DNA from: Flavobacteriales bacterium
GTDB lineage: Bacteria > Bacteroidota > Bacteroidia > Flavobacteriales_D > Sanyastnellaceae
Assembly: GCA_028825055.1 (NCBI GenBank)
Contig: JAPKAW010000059.1
Span: 1-9,914 of the forward strand
Direction: 5' to 3'
DNA: 9,914 nucleotides
In this document: in pieces, positions 1 to 6,507 of the stretch
Position numbering within the stretch: the first letter of the stretch is position 1
How the letters are laid out: every line of letters begins with the position of its first letter
The notes under the pieces: model-generated
What the model was told of the DNA's origin: nothing
The model's database searches: none
What the model saw: only the letters and a program-made list of their open reading frames with translations
Position numbers and translations under genes: made by a program

Positions 1-2456
1 TCATTTTCGCGTTCTTGGATCACCAAATCATGAACGGGAACGGCAGGTAAATCAGTATGAAGTGCACTCCAGCTCCTTCCGTCGTTGAAGGAGACGTATG
101 CTCCGCCGTCGGTGCCGGCAAACAAAGTGCCTTCACGAGAAGCACTTTCAGCCAAGGCATTGACGGGTTCGCAAGGAAGGTCGTCGTCGCCAAGTCGAGT
201 CCAAGTCCTACCATCGTTTTCGGTCATGAAAATCCATGAATCAAAATGGTCCAAGCGATAACCATTCAACGCAACGTAAAGACGCTGTTCGTGGTGGTTG
301 CTCCACATGACTTCACTGACCCACAGCAACTCGTTGCGCTTCGTGCTTTGAGGAACCGGAGAAGCGAGTGCGTTCCAGGTATTTCCGCCATCCCGCGATA
401 CCTGAATGAGCCCATCGTCTGTTCCAACGGCGAGTTGCCCAAATCGCAACGGGCTTTCGTGCAAGGAGGTGATGGTTCCAAAGGGGACATTGCCACTGCG
501 CCCGCCGCGAGTCAGGTCGGTGCTGAGGGTCTCCCAGTTTTCGCCTTGATCAAAAGAGCGGTGTAGCCGATTGGACGCCATGTATAAGATGTCCGGTTGG
601 TGTCGGCTTAACCAAATGGGTGTTTGCCAATTCCACCGCAACGGTGTCTCGCCCAATTCATGTTTGGGGTGCAAGCTGGTGTAGTCATCATTTTTCCGAT
701 CAATGCGGTTGTACCAACCAAACTGGGATCCGGTAAAGACGACTTCAGGATTGCGTGGATCCACCTCGATTTGCATTCCGTCTCCTCCACTCAGTTCTTC
801 CCAAGGGTATTTCCCTCGTTGATGCCAGCCCTTTGAGTAGCGATAATTGGAGGGGCCAACCCATGTTCCGTTGTCTTGCAGGCCGCCGTAAATGTTATAG
901 GGCTCAGCGTTGTCAACTTCGATGGCATAGAATTGTCCGACCGCGGGACTATTGCATTTAATCCAGTGCTCTCCACCATCCCAAGAGATGTTGACGCCGC
1001 CATCATTGCCGTTGATGAGGTGTCCTTCACGCACTGGATTGGCCCACAGGTGGTGGTGGTCGACATGTACGTTGGGTGCTCCCAACGATTCCCACGTTGC
1101 CCCGCCGTCCAAGGATTCAATCAAAGGAACACCAGCAATCCAAAGCCGATCTGCATTGTTGGGGTCCACCTCAATCATGCCAAAATAGTAGCCATAGGTG
1201 TAGCCAACATCCTCAAGGGGTGTTGAATGGGTTCTTTTCCAAGAGGTTGCCTCCCCGTTGAGGAAGCTCAATCGGTAGACCTCTGTTCCAACAATGTCTG
1301 CTTCGAAAAGTGCTTTGTTGCCGTCGGTTAAGTAATCGTGAAGTGCACTGGGGTGCAGGGTTTTTTCGGCAACCCGTTCAAAGAGGGAGGTCGCATTGTC
1401 TGCTTCTGGGAAATTATTGTCTTCAAGAAAACGTTCTAGCTTGACTGTGTCCAATCCTGCAAACTCCTCGCCAGTCATGTCGATAAACAAGCGGGCTTCG
1501 TAGTCCTGTTTTTCTTTTTCCAAGGTGGAAGCGGAGTCAGGTAACGCGGCCTGATTGTCGACAAAGGCGAACAGCTCCTGAGCGCCTGCGTGCCATGCAA
1601 GACCAATGCGTCCGGTGCTTGGAAGGTTTGGGAATCCATCCAGCGCACTTAACTCAATCCAGGTGTCTCCGCCATCGTGGGATTCCCAGATGCCTGAACC
1701 GGGTCCGTTTCCAGTAAAATTCCATGCGCGACGTGTGCGGTCCCACGTCGAAGCGAACAAGTGGTTGGGGTCCAAGGGGTCGAGGATCAAATCCACGGCG
1801 CCTGCTCGGTTTTCCTCGCCGTCGACGGCGAGTACACACGTCCAGTCCAAGCCTCCGTTGAGGGTGCGGTAAACTCCACCAGAGGTGTTTTCTGAATAGA
1901 GTGGTCCCAATGCAGCGACCCACGCAACGTCATCGTTGGTCGGGTGCAATTCGATGCGTCCTATATGCTGGGTATCTTCCAATCCGCGATGTTCCCAAGT
2001 GTTGCCCTGATCGTCACTGATGTAGACGCCTGTTCCCGCATAGGAGCTTCGGGATGAATTCACTTCGCCTGTGCCTACCCATAAGCGCTGGCTTTCGGTG
2101 TGCAACGCGACAGCTCCTAGTGTAATGCTCAAGGCTTGATCAAAAAGCGGTTCAAAGCTCGTTCCATTGTTGCGTGTGTGCCAAAGGCCTCCCGAAGCAT
2201 AGGCTACATAGAACTCGCTGCCATCTCCGGGCGCTACAGCGATATCGGAAACGCGTCCACTCATAATCGTAGGACCGACGCATCTCAACGGGAGTCCGGA
2301 AGTCCAGCTGTTGTTCACCGCGGTCTGTCGGTCACTTGCGGTGGTGAGTCGCTGGGATGAAGGTGTTGGGCCCAATGTGGTTTTGGACCCTTGGCCGTAA
2401 GCATCAGTGAGTATTCCAATGGAAGCAAACAAACAAAGAGTGAGAATACGTAGCAT
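1..2456 (-). CDS. Secreted VPS10/sortilin-type Asp-box (BNR) beta-propeller protein, 3' end outside the window
   Basis: Reading down from ATG at 2456-2454 gives 818 codons with no stop before the left edge, so the C-terminus is missing. Residues 1 to about 21 form a signal peptide (a lone Arg at position 3, then a hydrophobic stretch). The rest is a beta-propeller with repeated Asp-box motifs (S-x-D-x-G-x-T-W): SDDQGNTW (147-154), SHDGGDTW (259-266), SLDGGATW (448-455), SWDGGEHW (491-498), SFDQGENW (634-641), SRDGGNTW (687-694) and TENDGRTW (745-752), plus degenerate copies near 198-205 and 789-796. An Ala/Glu/Leu-rich, probably helical segment (about 305-388) interrupts the blades. The motif HVDHHHLW (464-471) is followed by GNDGG (483-487). 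Bacteroidota proteins of this build are usually annotated as glycosyl hydrolase or sortilin-like, generally about 1000 residues or more, without a proven activity. A C-terminal sorting or anchoring domain may lie outside. The start is 3 nt after the mazG-type stop, suggesting co-transcription. The fold is confident; the substrate is unknown. Confidence 0.9.
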   Translation of the reverse strand, partial: MLRILTLCLFASIGILTDAYGQGSKTTLGPTPSSQRLTTASDRQTAVNNSWTSGLPLRCVGPTIMSGRVSDIAVAPGDGSEFYVAYASGGLWHTRNNGTSFEPLFDQALSITLGAVALHTESQRLWVGTGEVNSSRSSYAGTGVYISDDQGNTWEHRGLEDTQHIGRIELHPTNDDVAWVAALGPLYSENTSGGVYRTLNGGLDWTCVLAVDGEENRAGAVDLILDPLDPNHLFASTWDRTRRAWNFTGNGPGSGIWESHDGGDTWIELSALDGFPNLPSTGRIGLAWHAGAQELFAFVDNQAALPDSASTLEKEKQDYEARLFIDMTGEEFAGLDTVKLERFLEDNNFPEADNATSLFERVAEKTLHPSALHDYLTDGNKALFEADIVGTEVYRLSFLNGEATSWKRTHSTPLEDVGYTYGYYFGMIEVDPNNADRLWIAGVPLIESLDGGATWESLGAPNVHVDHHHLWANPVREGHLINGNDGGVNISWDGGEHWIKCNSPAVGQFYAIEVDNAEPYNIYGGLQDNGTWVGPSNYRYSKGWHQRGKYPWEELSGGDGMQIEVDPRNPEVVFTGSQFGWYNRIDRKNDDYTSLHPKHELGETPLRWNWQTPIWLSRHQPDILYMASNRLHRSFDQGENWETLSTDLTRGGRSGNVPFGTITSLHESPLRFGQLAVGTDDGLIQVSRDGGNTWNALASPVPQSTKRNELLWVSEVMWSNHHEQRLYVALNGYRLDHFDSWIFMTENDGRTWTRLGDDDLPCEPVNALAESASREGTLFAGTDGGAYVSFNDGRSWSALHTDLPAVPVHDLVIQEREN

Positions 2457-2459
2457 GGA

Positions 2460-2804
2460 TTAAGATTGGAGTTTGGGGTTGTTGCGGTGGCGTTCCGCAT
2501 CACGCTGTGTTTTTTTCTCGATGTTGCGGGCGAGAGCATCGGATAGATCCACGCCAGTTTGATTGGCTAGGGCCATTAAAACCCACAGCACATCGGCCAT
2601 TTCATCACCGAGGTCCGCACCAACATCAGAAGGTTTTTCACTTTGGTCGCCGAATTTCCGTGCGATAATGCGTGCCAATTCTCCGACTTCTTCTGTGAGA
2701 ATGGCAAGGTTGGTCAATTCGCTGAAATAGCGAACGCCAATGGTTTTAATCCATTGGTCCACTTGGTCTTGCGCTTCACGCAAGGAGGGGGAAGGGGTGT
2801 TCAT
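2460..2804 (-). CDS. MazG-type nucleotide pyrophosphohydrolase
   Basis: This 114-residue all-alpha protein has the MazG/dUTPase-like metal site. The first half is EEVGE (38-42), and the second half is DEMAD (67-71), together fitting the family pattern E-x2-E followed by E-x2-D. These acidic residues bind Mg2+ for hydrolysis of a nucleoside triphosphate to the monophosphate plus pyrophosphate. The family removes non-canonical or damaged nucleotides in the cytoplasm; the exact substrate here cannot be read from sequence. The length fits a single-domain member rather than the two-domain E. coli MazG. The central segments ([11 protein letters not shown] at 22-32, and [13 protein letters not shown] at 79-91) look like the conserved Bacteroidota version. 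The ATG overlaps the dtd stop as ATGA (2801-2804), indicating translational coupling. The stop TAA lies 3 nt before the propeller-protein start. Confidence 0.93.
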   Translation of the reverse strand: MNTPSPSLREAQDQVDQWIKTIGVRYFSELTNLAILTEEVGELARIIARKFGDQSEKPSDVGADLGDEMADVLWVLMALANQTGVDLSDALARNIEKKTQRDAERHRNNPKLQS

Positions 2805-3253
2805 GATTTGTTTTGTGTGTCAATCCAAATGGTGACCGGCCCGTCATTGACCAAGGAAACCTGCATGTCTGCGCCAAATTGACCGCGCTCAACGGGTTTA
2901 CTCATATCACGCTCCAGAGCTTCGAGAAAAGCTTCATAGAGCGGGATAGCGTGTTCCGGAGGGGCGGCGCGTACAAAACTTGGACGGGTTCCTTTTTTTA
3001 TGGATGCGTGCAATGTGAATTGGCTGATGACCAAGGCTTCGCCATCCAGGTCTCTCACGGACAGATTCATTTTCCCATCGTGATCCGAGAAAATTCGGAG
3101 CGCTGCAATCTTGGCGGCTAGCCAATTGACGTCGTCTATTCCGTCCGCATCTTCTACTCCCAACAAGATGACAAGGCCTTTTTGAATGGCCCCTACGGTA
3201 TTGCCTGCGATGGTAACGCTCCCTGATTGAACGCGTTGAATGACTGCTCTCAT
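2801..3253 (-). CDS. dtd: D-aminoacyl-tRNA deacylase
   Basis: Dtd hydrolyses the ester bond of D-amino acids (and glycine mischarged on tRNA-Ala) from tRNA in the cytoplasm, a chirality proofreading step for translation. The 150-residue product has the usual family length and begins with the typical MRAVIQRV. The SQFTL motif is at residues 77-81, with Thr80 in the active-site position. KKGTRPSF (86-93) matches the family RPSF motif. NDGPVTI (136-142) holds the Gly-Pro pair (138-139) that forms the cross-subunit Gly-cisPro substrate-selecting motif, implying a homodimer. The frame is open 30 codons further upstream to a GTG at 3343, but the family N-terminus begins at Met 3253, so that start was chosen. 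No Shine-Dalgarno sequence is present, as is usual in Bacteroidota. It is the first gene of the leftward cluster and overlaps the next gene by 4 nt. Confidence 0.96.
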   Translation of the reverse strand: MRAVIQRVQSGSVTIAGNTVGAIQKGLVILLGVEDADGIDDVNWLAAKIAALRIFSDHDGKMNLSVRDLDGEALVISQFTLHASIKKGTRPSFVRAAPPEHAIPLYEAFLEALERDMSKPVERGQFGADMQVSLVNDGPVTIWIDTQNKS

Positions 3254-3258
3254 GTCGC

Positions 3259-3287
3259 CGAAAATACAACACGAGACACCGAGCAAA
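3259..3287 (-). promoter_or_regulatory. Weak candidate dtd promoter
   Basis: On the minus strand TTTG (3287-3284) is followed after 17 nt by TATTTTCG (3266-3259), which has one mismatch to the Bacteroidota -7 consensus TAnnTTTG. Such elements are known to be recognised by the primary sigma factor of this phylum. If used, transcription would start within a few bases of the dtd ATG at 3253, giving a nearly leaderless mRNA. This is pattern matching only, and a promoter further upstream is possible. Confidence 0.25.
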
Positions 3288-3333
3288 TGGAGTTCATTCA
3301 CAACGTCTTTGGAAATGGTGAACAAATGCATTC

Positions 3334-3349
3334 GATTCCGCACGGAATC
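3334..3349. promoter_or_regulatory. Perfect 16-bp palindrome, candidate operator in the dtd/purL divergent region
   Basis: GATTCCG, a 2-nt CA centre, and CGGAATC form a perfect 7-2-7 inverted repeat. It ends 15 nt upstream of the purL -7 box, so it covers the place where a -33 element would sit; no TTTG or TTG is seen there. A symmetric site of this size fits a dimeric DNA-binding regulator acting on purL, and possibly on dtd. The regulator is not encoded in the window. A chance palindrome or an mRNA hairpin cannot be excluded. Confidence 0.4.
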
Positions 3350-3364
3350 CGTGTTTCGCAGGCG

Positions 3365-3372
3365 TATTTTTG
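3365..3372 (+). promoter_or_regulatory. purL promoter, -7 element
   Basis: TATTTTTG matches the Bacteroidota -7 consensus TAnnTTTG at every fixed position. Its 3' end is 19 nt before the purL ATG, predicting a 5' leader of roughly 10-15 nt. No good -33 TTTG is visible at the expected distance; the palindrome at 3334-3349 lies there instead. The A-rich stretch just before the ATG and the lack of a Shine-Dalgarno sequence are typical of the phylum. Confidence 0.55.
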
Positions 3373-3391
3373 AGCGCTAAAACACGCGAAA

Positions 3392-5635
3392 ATGCAAGCC
3401 TCAACAGCCATTGCTACACTTGATCAGGCTCAAGAAATGGGCCTTACTCCTGATGAATTTGAGAAAATCAAATCCATCATGGGCCGCACACCCAATTTCA
3501 CGGAGATGTGCATTTATTCGGTCATGTGGAGCGAGCATTGTTCGTATAAGAACTCCATCAAGTGGTTGAAGACACTTCCAAAAGATGGAGACCACATGCT
3601 GGTAAAGGCCGGTGAAGAGAACGCTGGTATTGTTGATATCGGAGGCGGTTTGGGTTGCGCATTTAAAATCGAATCGCACAACCATCCTTCGGCATTGGAG
3701 CCCTACCAGGGCGCAGCAACAGGAGTTGGAGGAATTAATCGGGATATTTTCACAATGGGTGCCCGTCCGATTGCGCAATTAAACAGCTTGCGATTCGGAA
3801 GTTTGGATCATCCGAGAACTAAGTGGCTGCTCGAAGGAGTGGTGAAAGGAATCGGGGATTACGGCAATAGTTTTGGTGTGCCCATTGTAGGAGGGGAGCT
3901 ATTTTTCGACCCATGCTATCAAGTGAACCCGTTGGTGAATGCGATGTCCGTGGGGATTTTAGAAACCGATAAGATTATCAGTGCGACGGCCACAGGAATT
4001 GGAAACCCAGTTTATATCGTGGGCTCTGCAACTGGTAAAGACGGCATCCAGGGAGCTTCTTTTGCGTCCAAAGATATCACGGCTGAAAGTGCTGACGATT
4101 TGCCTGCGGTTCAAGTTGGAGACCCTTTTCAGGAGAAGTTGTTGTTGGAAGCGACGCTGGAATTGGCTGCAACCGATGCGGTGCGTGGCATGCAAGACAT
4201 GGGCGCGGCTGGCATCACCTGTTCAACTTCCGAAATGTCAGCAGCAGGAGAGGTGGCCATGGACATATACTTGGACAAAGTGCCTTTGCGTCAGCAAGAC
4301 ATGGAACCATTTGAAATCTTATTGAGTGAATCTCAAGAACGGATGTTGGTTGTTGTTGATAAAGGCCAGGAGGCCCTAGTTGAGGGTATCTTCGATAAAT
4401 GGGATTTACATGCTGTAGAGATCGGTGTGGTCACTGAGGGCAATCAATTGCGTTATTTCAAGGATGGAGAACTGGTTGCAGAGGTTCCGGGTGACACCTT
4501 GGTGTTGGGCGGAGGAGCGCCGGTCTATGATCGAGAGTATACAGAGCCAGAGTGGTATGCAGAGGCACAGGCATGGAATCCTGATACGGTTCCCGTGCCG
4601 ACCATTGAGGAAGCGAAGGTCATTGCAGAACAACTTGTGGAAAACCCGAACATCGCATCTAAACGTTGGGTTTGGGAGCAGTATGACAGCATGGTAGGGA
4701 CCTTAAACCGCAACACCAATCGTCCGTCTGACGCGAGTGTAGTACGTGTTCGCGGAACAGAAAAAGCGTTGGCATTGACCGTGGATTGCAATGCGCGGTA
4801 TGTGGACATGGATCCCGAAATTGGAACAGCTATTGCTGTTGCAGAAGCAGCGCGAAATATCAGTTGTACAGGAGCGGTTCCGAGTGCGATTACCAACTGT
4901 TTGAATTTCGGCAATCCGCACAATCCTGAAGTGTATTGGCAATTTGTGCATGCCATTCAAGGAATGAGCCGTGCTTGCCGTCACTTCAATACACCGGTCA
5001 CTGGTGGGAATGTGAGTTTTTACAATCAATCGGCTCAACCAGATGGCACTGCAATCGCAGTCTTTCCAACGCCTACCATTGGTATGGTGGGAATCATGGA
5101 GAACAGAAATGACCATATGTCCCTGGATTTTAAGGAGAAAGGCGAGTTGATTTTCTTGATTGGAGAATCGACATCGTGTATTAATGCTTCCGAGTACCTG
5201 AGTTCAGTTGTTGGAGTGAAGAAGTCCCCAGCACCTCATTTCAATATTGACGATGAAGGGAAGGTTCAGGAGTGTGTTCGAACGGCCATTCAAAGAGGCT
5301 GCATCGAAGCTGCACATGACGTGGCGGATGGAGGACTGTTTGTGTCACTTTTAGAGATGGGCATGCCCAATGGCTTGGGCTTCGATATTGTTACGGACGA
5401 TGAGATTCGTTTGGATGCCTTCTTATTCGGTGAAGGGCAAAGTCGAATCTTAGTGACATGCACAGAAATGCAACAAGACACTTTATTGGACGCGATTGAA
5501 GAATATGACGTTCCTGTAGTGCTGCTCGGACACGTGACAAAAGGTAAAATTGAAGTTGACAACCATTCCTTTGGTTTTTGCGCAGAATGGCGTAACACCT
5601 TTGACAATGCGTTGGAAGAAGAAATAATGGGATAA
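3392..5635 (+). CDS. purL: Phosphoribosylformylglycinamidine synthase subunit PurL (small type)
   Basis: PurL catalyses step four of de novo purine synthesis in the cytoplasm: FGAR + ATP + glutamine-derived ammonia gives FGAM. The product has 747 residues, the length of the small PurL that works with separate PurS and PurQ subunits. It has no C-terminal glutaminase domain, unlike the fused form of about 1200-1300 residues. Motifs in order: SEHCSYKNS (47-55, catalytic His49), the ATP/metal site ESHNHPSALEPYQGAATG (94-111), GGELFFDP (167-174), GDPFQEK (243-249), LLSESQERM (310-318), and in the second AIRS-like half TNCLNFGNP (501-509), TGGNVSFYN (537-545) and HDVADGGL (642-649). Both ATP-grasp-unrelated AIRS-type halves appear intact, with no frameshift. 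It is divergent from dtd and followed after 53 nt by the PASTA gene. The partners PurS and PurQ are not in the window. Confidence 0.98.
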   Translation: MQASTAIATLDQAQEMGLTPDEFEKIKSIMGRTPNFTEMCIYSVMWSEHCSYKNSIKWLKTLPKDGDHMLVKAGEENAGIVDIGGGLGCAFKIESHNHPSALEPYQGAATGVGGINRDIFTMGARPIAQLNSLRFGSLDHPRTKWLLEGVVKGIGDYGNSFGVPIVGGELFFDPCYQVNPLVNAMSVGILETDKIISATATGIGNPVYIVGSATGKDGIQGASFASKDITAESADDLPAVQVGDPFQEKLLLEATLELAATDAVRGMQDMGAAGITCSTSEMSAAGEVAMDIYLDKVPLRQQDMEPFEILLSESQERMLVVVDKGQEALVEGIFDKWDLHAVEIGVVTEGNQLRYFKDGELVAEVPGDTLVLGGGAPVYDREYTEPEWYAEAQAWNPDTVPVPTIEEAKVIAEQLVENPNIASKRWVWEQYDSMVGTLNRNTNRPSDASVVRVRGTEKALALTVDCNARYVDMDPEIGTAIAVAEAARNISCTGAVPSAITNCLNFGNPHNPEVYWQFVHAIQGMSRACRHFNTPVTGGNVSFYNQSAQPDGTAIAVFPTPTIGMVGIMENRNDHMSLDFKEKGELIFLIGESTSCINASEYLSSVVGVKKSPAPHFNIDDEGKVQECVRTAIQRGCIEAAHDVADGGLFVSLLEMGMPNGLGFDIVTDDEIRLDAFLFGEGQSRILVTCTEMQQDTLLDAIEEYDVPVVLLGHVTKGKIEVDNHSFGFCAEWRNTFDNALEEEIMG

Positions 5636-5688
5636 TTTCCAGGAGCATGCCGATACCAATCAACTTGAATTTTGCGTTCTGATTGCCG

Positions 5689-6495
5689 ATGAAAAACTGG
5701 CTCAAATTTTTATTTAGTCGAACGTTTTTACGTTCAGCCTATCGGTTGGGCTGGGCTTGGGTGATTGTGCTCGGTGCGATGTGGGTTTTCTTGCATTTTT
5801 ATAGCCGACATGGGAATTCCATGGAGGTTCCGGAAATACGGGGTTTGCTGCTTCAAGATGCCGCTGATAGACTGAATGAATTGGGGTTAGAAGTCATTCA
5901 TTTGGACAGCGTGTATAGCCGAGACGGCAGGGCTTTCGAGGTAATCGAACAAATGCCACCCTCGGGATCTGGAATCAAATCGGGGAGAAAAATATATGTC
6001 AGCACCTACCGAAGTACTCCTCCGAACGAACGTGTAGGTGTTACAGAGGGCCAAGATTTGGCCATTGCACGGATTATCTTGGAGAACAAGGGGTTTCAAG
6101 TCGAGGAACGGATGGAGCCCAATGTGTCCTTGGTGGGAAGAGTTATTCGGATTGAAAACCGCAGAGGAAACATGTTGTCGGCAGATAGCAGGGTCCCTCG
6201 GGGTAGTCGCGTACGGTTGATTTCAGGTACGACAACAGATGAATTGGTTTCAATTCCCAACCTGGTCGGACAGCCGCTCGATTCGGCACGGCACCGATTG
6301 ACGCGTGCGCAGTTGAGCTTGGGATTGGTCGAATATTCCACGTCTTGTGAGGATGCTTCGGACTCATTAAATTCTCGCGTACTCAATCAGCATTTGAGAG
6401 CTAGTAATGTCAAAGAAGTACCGGCTGGCACTGAGTTAGATTTGTACCTTGGTCTACCGGGAGACCCCTCCAAAAGGGGGCCTCGTAATAATTGA
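5689..6495 (+). CDS. Single-pass membrane protein with three PASTA repeats
   Basis: The start is ATG at 5689; a TTG two codons upstream (5683) is in frame but less likely. The 268-residue product has a basic N-terminus (K2, K6, R11, R15, R19), one transmembrane helix at about 21-39, and then a periplasmic region, by the positive-inside rule. That region holds three PASTA-like units: about 46-107 (begins MEVPEIRG, ends KIYVSTY), a degenerate one at about 117-180 with a Pro-Arg-Gly turn (170-172), and about 186-256 (begins VSIPNLVGQ, ends LDLYLG). PASTA repeats are known from bacterial Ser/Thr kinases and penicillin-binding proteins, where they bind peptidoglycan fragments. No kinase or transpeptidase domain is present here, so a structural or sensing role at the cell wall is inference. 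Stand-alone PASTA proteins near an RluD-type gene are, from memory, common in Bacteroidota. It ends with a low-complexity polar tail and is 12 nt from the next gene. Confidence 0.88.
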   Translation: MKNWLKFLFSRTFLRSAYRLGWAWVIVLGAMWVFLHFYSRHGNSMEVPEIRGLLLQDAADRLNELGLEVIHLDSVYSRDGRAFEVIEQMPPSGSGIKSGRKIYVSTYRSTPPNERVGVTEGQDLAIARIILENKGFQVEERMEPNVSLVGRVIRIENRRGNMLSADSRVPRGSRVRLISGTTTDELVSIPNLVGQPLDSARHRLTRAQLSLGLVEYSTSCEDASDSLNSRVLNQHLRASNVKEVPAGTELDLYLGLPGDPSKRGPRNN

Positions 6496-6507
6496 ATTTC
6501 ATCGCGC

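Noticed and set aside
246..566. 106-codon plus-strand open frame
   Set aside because: It lies antisense to the Asp-box propeller gene, whose frame is open throughout and carries clear motifs.
3254..3343. 30-codon in-frame upstream extension of dtd from a GTG
   Set aside because: The family N-terminus is MRAVIQRV at 3253, and 150 residues is the normal length. The extension has no family resemblance and would run through the candidate dtd promoter.
4525..4956. 143-codon open frame on the minus strand inside purL
   Set aside because: It lies entirely antisense to a well-conserved purL segment; its composition (many Cys, Ser and Thr) and lack of domain resemblance mark it as a shadow frame.
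5647..5682. 11-codon frame with AGGAG just upstream, ending shortly before the PASTA gene
   Set aside because: The AGGAG is only 1 nt from the ATG, too close for a ribosome site, and Bacteroidota rarely use such sites. The peptide has no codon run or hairpin typical of an attenuator.
5683..5688. TTG start for the PASTA gene two codons upstream
   Set aside because: ATG at 5689 gives the same protein less two residues and is the commoner start codon.
6461..6484. Hairpin CCCCT/AGGGG flanked by GAG/CTC, possible terminator
   Set aside because: It lies inside the end of the PASTA coding region, has no following T-run, and the next gene begins only about 24 nt later.
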